Assembly (NCBI GenBank): GCA_001873105.1
Contig: MNYN01000054.1
Location: 1-54,804 of the forward strand
Length of the DNA stretch: 54,804 bases
Reading direction: 5' to 3'
Source: Flavobacteriaceae bacterium CG2_30_34_30
GTDB lineage: Bacteria; Bacteroidota; Bacteroidia; Flavobacteriales; Flavobacteriaceae
In this document: in pieces, positions 15,390 to 23,809 of the stretch
How the letters are laid out: each line of letters starts with the position of its first letter
Position numbering within the stretch: position 1 is the first letter of the stretch
The notes under the pieces: model-generated
Told to the model about the DNA's origin: nothing
The model's database searches: none
The model's input: only the letters and a program-made list of their open reading frames with translations
Translations under genes and position numbers: made by a program

Positions 15390-17462
15390 ATGACAAGCAT
15401 TCCTTTGAAACAAATTGCTGCAGTTACTCTTATAGCTGCAATTTCTGTAGCCTGTAAAACAGATAAAGAGCCAAAGCAGGTTGATGAAACAATTCACGGC
15501 TTAAATCTTGCATATTTAGATACCACAGTTAGCCCCCAAGACGATTTTTTTAGATATGTTAATGGTAAGTGGCTAGACCAAAATGAAATTCCCGAAGACC
15601 AAACATCTTGGGGTAGTTTTGCTGTACTTCGAAAACAAACCGATGCCGATGTACTAAACATATTAAAAAAAGCGATGGATGATCCTAAATTGGATAAAAA
15701 TTCAGATCAGGCTAAGGCAGTTTATATGTTTCAATCCATTATGGATACCGTTGCGAGAAATGAAGCCGGCATAAATCCGGTGCTTCCTGTTTTTGAAAAA
15801 ATAGAAGCCATTAATAACATAGAAGACTTGCAAAAGTATTTAACCGAAATGCAAATACAAGGAAGCTCTGACTTTTTTGGTTTTGGAGTAGGTTCAGATC
15901 CTAAAGACAGTAACCGAAACGTTGCTTATCTTGGTGCTTCTAGACTTGGTCTTCCTGATAAAGATTACTATTTAAAAGAAGATAATGACTCGAAAGAAAA
16001 ACGCGAAAAATACGTAGCACATATTACCCGAATGCTGCAGTTTTTAGGCGATACGGAACAAGAAGCTGCTGCCCAAGCCGCTACTATTTTAGCTTTTGAA
16101 ACCAAACTTGCTACTCCTAGAATGGATCGTGTGGACAGAAGAGATGCTAGAAAACGATACAACCCACGTACCATAAAAGAATTACAAGCCATGGTGCCGC
16201 AGATTAATTGGAATGTATATTTAGATGAAATTGGCGCAAAACAATTGGATACTATTATTGTAAGCGAAGTAAAATATACAGAATCCCTTAAAAACCTTTT
16301 TGCCGAAAATAAAGTGTCCGACTGGAAAACGTTTTTACGCTGGTCTGCTTTCAACAGCGCCGCCGGAACCCTTTCTATGGAAATTGAAAAAGCCGATTGG
16401 GATTTTTATTCTAAAACGATGAGCGGAGCAGAAAAACAACGTCCACTTGATGAACGTGCACTTTCCACCGTAAATGGCGTTTTAGGCGAAGCACTTGGCA
16501 AACTTTATGTAGATGAAAAATTTCCTCCGGAAGCTAAAAAAACTGCCGAAGCAATGATTTCTAAAGTGGTTGAAGCGTACGACACCCGTATAAAAGCCCT
16601 GCCTTGGATGACCGAAAGTACGAAAGAAAAAGCCTTAGAAAAATTACACAAAATTAATATCAAAATAGGATATCCTAACCAATGGAAAGACTATGGCGAT
16701 TTAGAAGTAAAAAGTGTTGATAAAGGGGGTTCTTATTTTAACAATCTGATGGCAGCCTCAGCTTGGAACTTTAACAGAGATATTGAAAAACTAGGAAAAC
16801 CGGTGGACAAAAATGAATGGTTTATGGCTCCTCAGGTGGTTAATGCCTATTACAGCCCTTCATTTAATGAAATAGTATTCCCGGCGGCAATACTTCAGCC
16901 ACCATTTTACGATTACAAAGCAGATGCTGCCGTAAACTTTGGTGGAATAGGTGCCGTTATTGGTCACGAAATTTCTCATGGTTTTGATGATAGTGGATCA
17001 CGTTTTGACTCGGATGGCAACCTAAATAATTGGTGGACAGACGAAGACCTAAAAGATTTTGAAAGTCTTGGTGAAAAATTTGCCGATCAATATAGTGCTA
17101 TTGAAGTAATGGATGGTCAAAACATCAATGGTAAATTATCCTTAGGTGAAAACATAGGCGATTTAGGCGGAACGAATGCCGCATTAGATGGTTTGCGTTT
17201 GTACCTTGCTGAAAATGGCGACCCGGGACTCATTGATGGTTTTACACAAGAACAACGTTTTTTCCTTTCTTGGGCAACCATTTGGAGAATAAAATATCGC
17301 GATGAAGCCATGATGCGCCAATTAAAACTAGGACCTCACTCCCCCGGAAATTACAGAGCTTGGGTGCCTATTAGAAATCTGGATGCCTTTCATGAAGCTT
17401 TTGCCACAAAAGAAGGCGATGCAATGTATCTAGCTCCTGAAAATAGGGTGAAAATCTGGTAA
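15390..17462 (+). CDS. M13 family zinc metallopeptidase (PepO/neprilysin-like) lipoprotein
   Basis: 690 residues. Signal peptide with a lipobox at Cys22 (ISVAC), so probably a lipid-anchored periplasmic or surface endopeptidase. The first domain starts PQDDFFRYVNGKWLDQNEIPEDQTSWGSFAVL (typical M13_N). The M13 domain has the zinc motif HEISH (526-530) followed by GFDDSGSRFDSDGNLNNWW, the third zinc ligand in GENIGDLGG (Glu587, with Asp591), the substrate-binding NAYYSPSFNEIVFPAAILQPPFYD, and the C-terminal GPHSPGNYRAWVPIRNLDAFHEAF with the conserved P-x-x-x-R. It ends with the family's C-terminal tryptophan (VKIW). All catalytic parts are present. It hydrolyses oligopeptides. Confidence 0.95.
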   Translation: MTSIPLKQIAAVTLIAAISVACKTDKEPKQVDETIHGLNLAYLDTTVSPQDDFFRYVNGKWLDQNEIPEDQTSWGSFAVLRKQTDADVLNILKKAMDDPKLDKNSDQAKAVYMFQSIMDTVARNEAGINPVLPVFEKIEAINNIEDLQKYLTEMQIQGSSDFFGFGVGSDPKDSNRNVAYLGASRLGLPDKDYYLKEDNDSKEKREKYVAHITRMLQFLGDTEQEAAAQAATILAFETKLATPRMDRVDRRDARKRYNPRTIKELQAMVPQINWNVYLDEIGAKQLDTIIVSEVKYTESLKNLFAENKVSDWKTFLRWSAFNSAAGTLSMEIEKADWDFYSKTMSGAEKQRPLDERALSTVNGVLGEALGKLYVDEKFPPEAKKTAEAMISKVVEAYDTRIKALPWMTESTKEKALEKLHKINIKIGYPNQWKDYGDLEVKSVDKGGSYFNNLMAASAWNFNRDIEKLGKPVDKNEWFMAPQVVNAYYSPSFNEIVFPAAILQPPFYDYKADAAVNFGGIGAVIGHEISHGFDDSGSRFDSDGNLNNWWTDEDLKDFESLGEKFADQYSAIEVMDGQNINGKLSLGENIGDLGGTNAALDGLRLYLAENGDPGLIDGFTQEQRFFLSWATIWRIKYRDEAMMRQLKLGPHSPGNYRAWVPIRNLDAFHEAFATKEGDAMYLAPENRVKIW

Positions 17463-17483
17463 AAAGAAAAAATACTAAAACAG

Positions 17484-17520
17484 AAAATCCTGCCATTTCT
17501 TCTTGAAACGGCAGGATTTT
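17484..17520. terminator. Bidirectional rho-independent terminator
   Basis: AAAATCCTGCC (17484-17494) and GGCAGGATTTT (17510-17520) pair over 11 bp; the intervening bases can also pair as TTTC/GAAA. It lies between the converging M13 peptidase and SDR genes and has A and T flanks, so it serves both. Confidence 0.92.
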
Positions 17521-17524
17521 TAAT

Positions 17525-18331
17525 TTATATAGTAGTTTTAAAAGAGTAATTTAAAACAGATTTTAAACTCTCCGAATCCACTTGTTTAAAAATTTCATTT
17601 GAATCGGCTTTCATAAATGTGGGTGGTTGCAGACCCATCTTTTTTGCCATTTGTGTGTAATAGTCTGATTTCTTAGGATGGTTTGGGTTTACGGCATTGA
17701 AAATCGTTCCGAAGGCATCCTGTTTCAAAATTTCAACTATAATAGAAATACAATCTTCTTGTTGAATTAGATTTACCGGTGCTTGCGCATCTTTTAAATT
17801 TGTTCGTCCGGCAAGATATGTAATGGGATGTCTGTCTTCGCCTATTAAACCTCCAAAACGAATAATGGTGGTTTTAAAAGTACTGTTGTTACGAAGTAGG
17901 TTTTCTGAAATCACTAATTCTTTTCCCGTTTCCGTTTCCGGATTTGGTGGGGTATCTTCTGTAATAACTTCCAATGAACTTCCATAAACCGAAGTGGAAC
18001 TGACAAAAATAACTTTTGTAACGCCTGATTTTTCTATATAAGGAATAAGCAAACTGATTTTTTTACTGAATTTTTCGGCTGCATTTCCCCGCATTTTTGG
18101 AGGTATATTGATGATAAGAATGCTTGAATCTTGTAAAAATAAGGTCATATTTCCTTGAACTTTTTCTTCAGAAATCGAAATTAAAAAGGGCAATATACCG
18201 GCTTGTGAAAGGGAGGAAAGTTTTTCGGAAGAAGTGGTAGTGCCTTTAACTGTATATCCTTTTTTAATTAAGGATATAGCTAATGGAAATCCTAACCATC
18301 CACAACCTAAAATGCTAACGTTTTGAGCCAT
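17525..18331 (-). CDS. SDR-family NAD(P)-dependent epimerase/dehydratase-like protein (YeeZ-type)
   Basis: 268 residues. The N-terminal GCGWLGFPLAISLIKKGYTVKGTTTSSEKL is a Rossmann dinucleotide-binding motif of the atypical SDR group that includes YeeZ/YbjT-like proteins. The next signature, VTKVIFVSSTSVYGSS, carries the Ser and Tyr positions, though no YxxxK pair is clear, so the enzyme may be catalytically altered. Later: RFGGLIGEDRHPITYLAGR and DCISIIVEILK. Substrate unknown. The start is 14 bases after the stop of the M28 peptidase gene, so both are probably one operon. Confidence 0.85.
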   Translation of the reverse strand: MAQNVSILGCGWLGFPLAISLIKKGYTVKGTTTSSEKLSSLSQAGILPFLISISEEKVQGNMTLFLQDSSILIINIPPKMRGNAAEKFSKKISLLIPYIEKSGVTKVIFVSSTSVYGSSLEVITEDTPPNPETETGKELVISENLLRNNSTFKTTIIRFGGLIGEDRHPITYLAGRTNLKDAQAPVNLIQQEDCISIIVEILKQDAFGTIFNAVNPNHPKKSDYYTQMAKKMGLQPPTFMKADSNEIFKQVDSESLKSVLNYSFKTTI

Positions 18332-18345
18332 CGCTTTTATTAGAA

Positions 18346-20676
18346 TTAATTGGTCTTATTTTTAGGACTTATTTTTAATTGAACAATAACGGCATCGGTA
18401 GTAATAAAAGGTTTGGGCATTTGGTTTTTATTTCGATTGGGTATGGTAAACAGTTCGTTTTCTAATAAATCAAAAGAAATTTCTTGAAGAATAATGGACG
18501 CATCCACATTTTTTTGCACCCGATAAAACACTTCTAAAGAGTCACTATCAGAAACATAGTAACTCAATAAATTAGTAGAATTTCTTTTTTCAAGAGCATT
18601 TCCAATACCGTTATTTTTTGGCATCGCCAAACCGTTGACTTCAAAATCTTTAAAATCTACTTCTTTATTGGCAAAAAGGGTTAATCGGTTAACCTTACGT
18701 TGTGGGTGAATTGTAAAACGCACTTCTCTGTAAGAGCCTATAACCGTATCCTTTTGCATATATATTTCTGGTAATGGCACCTTTTGTTTTGGTGCTTTTT
18801 TAGCAAAAGTATAACTGGTACTATATTTACTGCTTGTAACATTAGAAATGACATCACTAGCTTTATTAACGTTTTTGTCTAAATAATTTTTGGTCCATTC
18901 ATCTAAGGTGTGGTCATAGGTTGTCCAGAAACTTTCATCGGTATCGGCATCATAAAAATACACCAAGCTGTTTGGTTTCTGTTGGTTTTCCGTAAAATCT
19001 GATTTAAAATGGGCGCCTATAAAAAATACTATGGCAATCAATAAAAACACAAACGCAAAGGTTCTTTTATTTCGAAAAGAAATAAAGAGTAAACTTAATA
19101 AACCAAATACTAACACTGTGAAAATAGCACTAACGAAGAGCATTTTTAAACCCAAACCAACAGGAAAAAACTGTATTAATGGTGAAAAAACAAACACTGC
19201 CGGTGTAGCAAGAAGGATAAAAACTAAAGGCGAATTTTTTTCTCGTACTATCCAAATGAATAAACTTAGCAAGGCAAAAAACACAGGAATTATGAAAAAG
19301 GCAGCACCTTTTAAATATATTGCAAGGGCTGTATTTATGAGCATCCATAGAAATAATGATCCCACAGCAAGACTAGCAGTGTCTTCTTTGTGGTGGTAAT
19401 TTCGGTAAAACCAAAAACAGATGGCAAGTGTAAGTGAAACAAATGCGGCTATGTATAAGTGTCCATTATACGTAAATCCGTGAAGTATTTCCTCGTAACC
19501 TGGATATATTTTTAAAATTGCTTTCCATCCAAAAAAGGCAAGCAACCCACACAAGACAAGTACGCCCACAAAGCGAAGTAGTCCTTTAAATATAGCTTTT
19601 TTTGAAAGAATAGCTTTTGCAATACCAAAAAATACAATACCAAAAAAGAGAAACCATGAAAGGATAAGCATAGGCACAATCCAACTAAAAGGATAGCTCA
19701 CCATTTTTAAAAAGGGGAAGTTAAAATATATAAAATCCTCTTCTGCTTTCAGATGGGAGAGGTCACTTTTTGTAAAATAGTTTAAAATGGCCATCACATA
19801 AGAGCCTTGGTGTTCTAATGTATTTCGGTCTAAATTTTCAAACCTATCGTTAGCCGTATGGTAATCATAAAAATCATCAATAAAAGCAAAAAAGAAAGAA
19901 TCTATATCGCCTTCTTCTCTAAAAACTGTTGAATCGGTGTCGTTAGGCAGTAACTTATATACACTATACATTAACGAACTCGCTACCGGATGGGAGGGAT
20001 TTGCTTTAATAAATTCTTTTACAAGCGTAGCATTTCCGCCGTTGGTTTCTAAAATCATAGTTGCGGGTCCGCCACTGCCACGAGCTTCAAAGTTGATTAC
20101 TAAGCCCACCTCTTTCGCCCAAGGATGTTCCTCCACAAAAAGTTTAGCACCCATTAAGCCAATTTCTTCGGCATCGCTAAAAAGAATGATGATGTCATTT
20201 TTTGGCACTTCACCGGAAGCAAGGTATGCCCTTATTCCCTCTAAAATTGCAACTATACCCGAACCTGCATCACTAGCACCATGTGAAAAACTATGTGGAG
20301 CACTGTCGTAATGTGACAATAACATTAGTGCTTTTCCTCGTTCTTTACCCGGAATTCGTGCCAAGATATTTTTAGGTTTTGAAAGTACGCTCCATTTTTT
20401 GTTGAGTGTAAATCCTTCTTGCACCTGTGGCTCTAACCCTAAAAGCTCCAATTGGGTAAGGAGATACTCGCGCACTTCATTGTGCGCTTCACTGCCTATA
20501 TAGTGCGGTTTTTCAGATATTTTTTCTAAATGTAGTAAAGCACGTGCGGTAGAAAATTCTGTTTCCGGGGTATCTAAAGAGGATATCTTAGTAGGGATGA
20601 GCACATGAAAACTAAAATATACAAGAGCAACGAGTACTAAAAGCGAGAGGAAGGTGGAGAGATTGGTTAGTTTCAT
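18346..20676 (-). CDS. Membrane-bound M28 family zinc aminopeptidase
   Basis: 776 residues. One N-terminal membrane anchor (residues 10-28), then an M28 peptidase domain: LSHYDSAPHSFSHGASDAGSGIVAILEGI with His122 and Asp136 as zinc ligands, and IILFSDAEEIGLMGAKLF with catalytic/metal Glu170-171; further ligand in DIDSFFFAFIDDFYDYHTANDRF (His). The second half has about eight hydrophobic helices (approx. 330-590) and a C-terminal periplasmic domain of ~190 residues. This plan matches the Fxna/ER-aminopeptidase-like subgroup found in Bacteroidota. The peptidase domain is intact. Confidence 0.92.
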   Translation of the reverse strand: MKLTNLSTFLSLLVLVALVYFSFHVLIPTKISSLDTPETEFSTARALLHLEKISEKPHYIGSEAHNEVREYLLTQLELLGLEPQVQEGFTLNKKWSVLSKPKNILARIPGKERGKALMLLSHYDSAPHSFSHGASDAGSGIVAILEGIRAYLASGEVPKNDIIILFSDAEEIGLMGAKLFVEEHPWAKEVGLVINFEARGSGGPATMILETNGGNATLVKEFIKANPSHPVASSLMYSVYKLLPNDTDSTVFREEGDIDSFFFAFIDDFYDYHTANDRFENLDRNTLEHQGSYVMAILNYFTKSDLSHLKAEEDFIYFNFPFLKMVSYPFSWIVPMLILSWFLFFGIVFFGIAKAILSKKAIFKGLLRFVGVLVLCGLLAFFGWKAILKIYPGYEEILHGFTYNGHLYIAAFVSLTLAICFWFYRNYHHKEDTASLAVGSLFLWMLINTALAIYLKGAAFFIIPVFFALLSLFIWIVREKNSPLVFILLATPAVFVFSPLIQFFPVGLGLKMLFVSAIFTVLVFGLLSLLFISFRNKRTFAFVFLLIAIVFFIGAHFKSDFTENQQKPNSLVYFYDADTDESFWTTYDHTLDEWTKNYLDKNVNKASDVISNVTSSKYSTSYTFAKKAPKQKVPLPEIYMQKDTVIGSYREVRFTIHPQRKVNRLTLFANKEVDFKDFEVNGLAMPKNNGIGNALEKRNSTNLLSYYVSDSDSLEVFYRVQKNVDASIILQEISFDLLENELFTIPNRNKNQMPKPFITTDAVIVQLKISPKNKTN

Positions 20677-20956
20677 TTTTTTAGTTGTGAGGCATTTGGA
20701 ATATTTAATATGACATTAAAAACCAAAAGTACCAATAATTGAAAAGAGATACTTAAAAAACGATTAAGTTGTATAGTTTTTTTGATTGGGTTTTAATAAG
20801 AATAAAGATACAGAATTTCTTTGATAAGAGAATTTGTATTTAATCATTATCAAATAGGGGCATTCTATTTCAAGTTAAAACATCGAAAAAACTTGCATTC
20901 AGACCACACAATCATAGGGTTTATTTAGCGGAAACCATCTTCTGTACTTTCATGGC
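20677..20956. other. Intergenic stretch upstream of the M28 gene
   Basis: 280 bases, AT-rich. No ORF or RNA gene seen. The last ~60 bases before 20957 belong to the decayed IS66 element's 5' side, but I could not define an inverted terminal repeat. Confidence 0.5.
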
Positions 20957-21473
20957 TTGAAAACAATAGTACCCATAAGACGAATTAAAGCTTTGGAGAA
21001 AGAAGTTGCCTCATTGAAAAAAGAGAATGCTTTTTTAAAGGAACGCTTAGCTAAATATGAAAATTCCAAGTATAACCGAAATAATTTCTTGCCATCATCT
21101 AATGATGAAAATCTTCTCAAGACAAATCTAAAGTTTACGCTAGTCTTCAAGGAAAAGTGTAGGAGGTCAAAAGATATCAGGGGTCTTGATGATGACCGGA
21201 ACTCCCGAGAAAACAGTAGAATTACAGCCGGACTATTGCAACGGTTGTGATGTGTCTTTGCAAGATAAAAAATCTATTAAAGATCAATCTCGTTAAAAAA
21301 TAGACATTCCACCTATCAAAGCTATTCTAACCGAACATCAAATCATTAATAAAATATGCAGCTATGGATGCACAATGGTTATGGTTTTTCTATTCCAAAA
21401 TTATCAATGCAGTTTAGCACATTTGAAACACACTTTAAAACATCTTAATGAGCGGTATCCAAAGAATAGTTAG
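20957..21473 (+). pseudogene. IS66-family transposase (TnpC) remnant, N-terminal part only
   Basis: Starts with the leucine-zipper-like region IKALEKEVASLKKENAFLKERLAKYENSKYNRNNFLPSSNDENLLKTN, typical of the IS66 transposase N-terminus. The reading frame then shifts near 21150: in another frame one reads GGQKISGVLMMTGTPEKTVELQPDYCNGCD, the zinc-binding IS66 domain, up to QSR and a stop at about 21294. The continuation (KIDIPPIKAILTEHQIINKICSYGC) in the same frame is the family's R-x-x-IDIPPIKP-x-x-TEH segment with the second cysteine pair broken. It ends at 21471-21473. The DDE catalytic core (about 300 residues) is missing. At least one frameshift and one stop; not functional. Confidence 0.8.
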
Positions 21474-21845
21474 ACTAACAAATTTATAAAACTACTTCAT
21501 GATACTTAAAAGAAATTGGATTTTAAAATTGATACTTTGAGCCTGTCGAGGGGGGATAAATAATAAACAGAAAAAGCCTTTATTGTGCAATGCCTTTAAT
21601 ATTTGTTGGGTAATCCCCCGGATCAAAAACATAAAAAACTATACACTTTTGACAAAAGAATGTGAAGGTAAAGCAAATAATATCAGATTAGATCAAAGTA
21701 GAGCAAGCTGTACTCAATTATGCAAAAATATGCTCCGCCATAGACACAACAATAAAAAACGGCTTAAATGTCTTGCAAGCCATGGTTATTGTGGCAAAAT
21801 TTGAGTTTGAAATATAGACTGATTAGTTCCTATTTTTTATTATTT
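21474..21845. other. Non-coding gap after the IS66 fossil, with a short repeat fragment
   Basis: About 370 bases. Contains TTTGAGCCTGTCGAGG (21537-21552), which resembles the widespread Bacteroidota intergenic repeat TTGAGCCTGTCGAAG, followed by a run of G. A 73-codon frame at 21583-21804 has no recognisable protein and I do not call it. The region is best read as decayed mobile DNA. Confidence 0.5.
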
Positions 21846-23234
21846 TTAATTCGGTTTTATATTCTGATTCACCCTAAAAAAATTAGTGGGATCATATTTC
21901 ATTTTAATTTTTGTTAAGCGGTCAAAATTGTGTTTATAACTTGCCTTTACTCGATCCTGTCCTTCATCCATCATGAAATTTGAATAGGCACCACCAGAAG
22001 AATATGGATGCAAAGCTTCCCAATAATCTTTACACCAGTTTGTAATTTTATCTGAATCTTCAGGGTTTGGAGAAACGCCAACAATTACGCCTGCATATTT
22101 TGCGTCGCGATAAGCCCAAGGCGTTTCATCTTTGCCAACGCTGCTGGCAGCGCCACTTATTGGGTATAAATGCATTTGAGAAAGCGGTGTGGGAATTTTT
22201 GATCCGAATTTCAAATGTTGGGCCCTGACCTCAGGTCCCAATTCATTAAAAAAGTCAGCCCTCCAATACCATTGCAGCCCTGGAGGCATTAAGCCGTCAA
22301 ATAATGTTTGTATAGCCGGATATGGCATTTCGCCCAAATGTTCAAATAAAGGCTTCATGGCCATTATCGGTTTAAACTTTTCAGCTGCTTTATCTAAATT
22401 TCCAACGTAACACCATACAATTCCACAGAATTGTTTGTTATGCAGATGTTCCGGAAACGGAGGTCCCGGAATAACCATAGTTGCTATAAAACCATTTAAT
22501 TCATTGGGCGCATTGTGGATAAATTTATGGTACCATGCCATTATTTCTTCGGTTTTTTCGATAGGCCATAAAGTTGGGCCTCCAAAAACGGTTTTTACTG
22601 GATGTGCTTGAAATTTAAATGAAGTAACTATACCAAAATTTCCGCCGCCGCCACGAATGGCCCAAAATAAATCGGTATTTTGTTTAGCGCTAACAGTCAC
22701 AAAACTTCCATCAGCCAAAACCATATCGGCTTCCAATAAATTGTCTATAGTCAATCCGTATTTACGTGATAAATGCCCAACACCGCCACCAAGTGTTAAT
22801 CCACCTACACCCGTAGTAGATATTATACCAGCAGGAACTGCCAATCCAAAAGGATGGGTTGCATGGTCAACTTCGCCCCAAACATTTCCCCCGCCAACTC
22901 TCACGGTATTATTTGAAATATCTACACGAATACTTTTGATTCCTGATAAATCAATGACTAATCCGTCGTCACAAATGCCTAAACCGCCACCATTGTGTCC
23001 GCCGCCTCTAACGGCAACCAATAAATTATTTTTTCTGCCAAAATTTACTGAATTTATTACATCAGCCACATCAACGCATTTCACTATTAAACCGGGATGC
23101 TTATTTATCATTGCATTGTACACTTTACGTGCGTTGTTATACTCTGAATCTTTCGGGAGTATTAATTCTCCCCTAATTTTAGCTGAAAATTCTTCAATTA
23201 AGGAAGTGTCTATATTTTTTGCTGGATTTTTCAT
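21846..23234 (-). CDS. FAD-linked oxidoreductase, berberine-bridge-like (PCMH-type FAD + BBE)
   Basis: 462 residues from ATG 23234; a longer frame upstream is not supported. FAD-binding PCMH domain: VKCVDVADVINSVNFGRKNNLLVAVRGGGHNGGGLG, where His80 in RGGGHN is the residue that joins FAD covalently in this family. The loop that carries the second (cysteinyl) link in BBE reads GIISTTGVGGLTLGGGVG without Cys, so mono-covalent FAD is expected. LFWAIRGGGGNFGIVTSFKF and the C-terminal BBE motif YSNFMMDEGQDRVKASYKHNFDRLTKIKMKYDPTNFFRVNQNI are clear. No signal peptide. Family members oxidise sugars, alkaloids and other alcohols with O2. The gene lies 29 bases downstream of a truncated haemoglobin gene. 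Confidence 0.9.
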   Translation of the reverse strand: MKNPAKNIDTSLIEEFSAKIRGELILPKDSEYNNARKVYNAMINKHPGLIVKCVDVADVINSVNFGRKNNLLVAVRGGGHNGGGLGICDDGLVIDLSGIKSIRVDISNNTVRVGGGNVWGEVDHATHPFGLAVPAGIISTTGVGGLTLGGGVGHLSRKYGLTIDNLLEADMVLADGSFVTVSAKQNTDLFWAIRGGGGNFGIVTSFKFQAHPVKTVFGGPTLWPIEKTEEIMAWYHKFIHNAPNELNGFIATMVIPGPPFPEHLHNKQFCGIVWCYVGNLDKAAEKFKPIMAMKPLFEHLGEMPYPAIQTLFDGLMPPGLQWYWRADFFNELGPEVRAQHLKFGSKIPTPLSQMHLYPISGAASSVGKDETPWAYRDAKYAGVIVGVSPNPEDSDKITNWCKDYWEALHPYSSGGAYSNFMMDEGQDRVKASYKHNFDRLTKIKMKYDPTNFFRVNQNIKPN

Positions 23235-23263
23235 GGTTTTTATTATTAAATTATACAAAAAAA

Positions 23264-23638
23264 TTATTGAGAAACAATCATTCCCTTCAATGACCAAAGA
23301 ATTGAAAGCACATCTTTTTTTGTGTCTTCACTGATGGAATTTTTATCCAAAGCGGCAAAAATATCATCGATAGTGTGCATATATTCTGCCGGATTAATAT
23401 TCATTCCTTTATGGGCTGTTACCATATCTTTTCCATTATAAATTGGTGGTCCGCCACTTCCGGCACTAAAAAATTCAATGGTATGCTGTTTGATGATGGC
23501 TAATTTTTCGGGTTGCTCTTTGTAAGGTAAAAATCTGGCATTTATCGCAGGATTATTCATATGTGCCTCCACAGTGTCATCCACAATCCGTGAAATTCCC
23601 TCTCTGCCGCCTAAGCGTTCATAAAGTGTTTTAGTCAT
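23264..23638 (-). CDS. Group I truncated haemoglobin
   Basis: 124 residues, usual size. Seen: TLYERLGGREGISRIVDDTVEAHMNNPAINARFLP (helices A-B, Phe36 near the CD1 position), FFSAGSGGPPIYNGKDMVTAHKGMNINPAEYMHTIDDIFAAL with the proximal His76 in AHKGMNI, and C-terminal KDVLSILWSLKGMIV. Group I (GlbN) proteins bind O2 or NO and detoxify NO or scavenge oxygen. It is the first gene of a two-gene unit with the FAD oxidoreductase, an oxygen-dependent enzyme type, which suggests functional coupling. Confidence 0.92.
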   Translation of the reverse strand: MTKTLYERLGGREGISRIVDDTVEAHMNNPAINARFLPYKEQPEKLAIIKQHTIEFFSAGSGGPPIYNGKDMVTAHKGMNINPAEYMHTIDDIFAALDKNSISEDTKKDVLSILWSLKGMIVSQ

Positions 23639-23809
23639 AATATTTGATATTTAGGTTAGTAATTAAAAATTCCATAAGTTCAACCAAAAAGACTAGCACC
23701 TTTTCAATGAAACTTTTAAACAACCAATTTTAGCAATATCAAAAAGAAAATACCGCTACATTTAATTCAAAAAAGTACAATTTTGGGTCATTCCATAAAA
23801 CAAGATGGA

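Noticed and set aside
21583-21804. 73-codon frame after the IS66 fossil
   Set aside because: Starts in a decayed region, residues do not resemble any protein I know, and no promoter or ribosome site is visible.
22657-23334. 225-codon frame on the plus strand opposite the FAD oxidoreductase
   Set aside because: Lies wholly antisense to a gene with clear family motifs; proline/threonine-rich translation is typical of a shadow frame.
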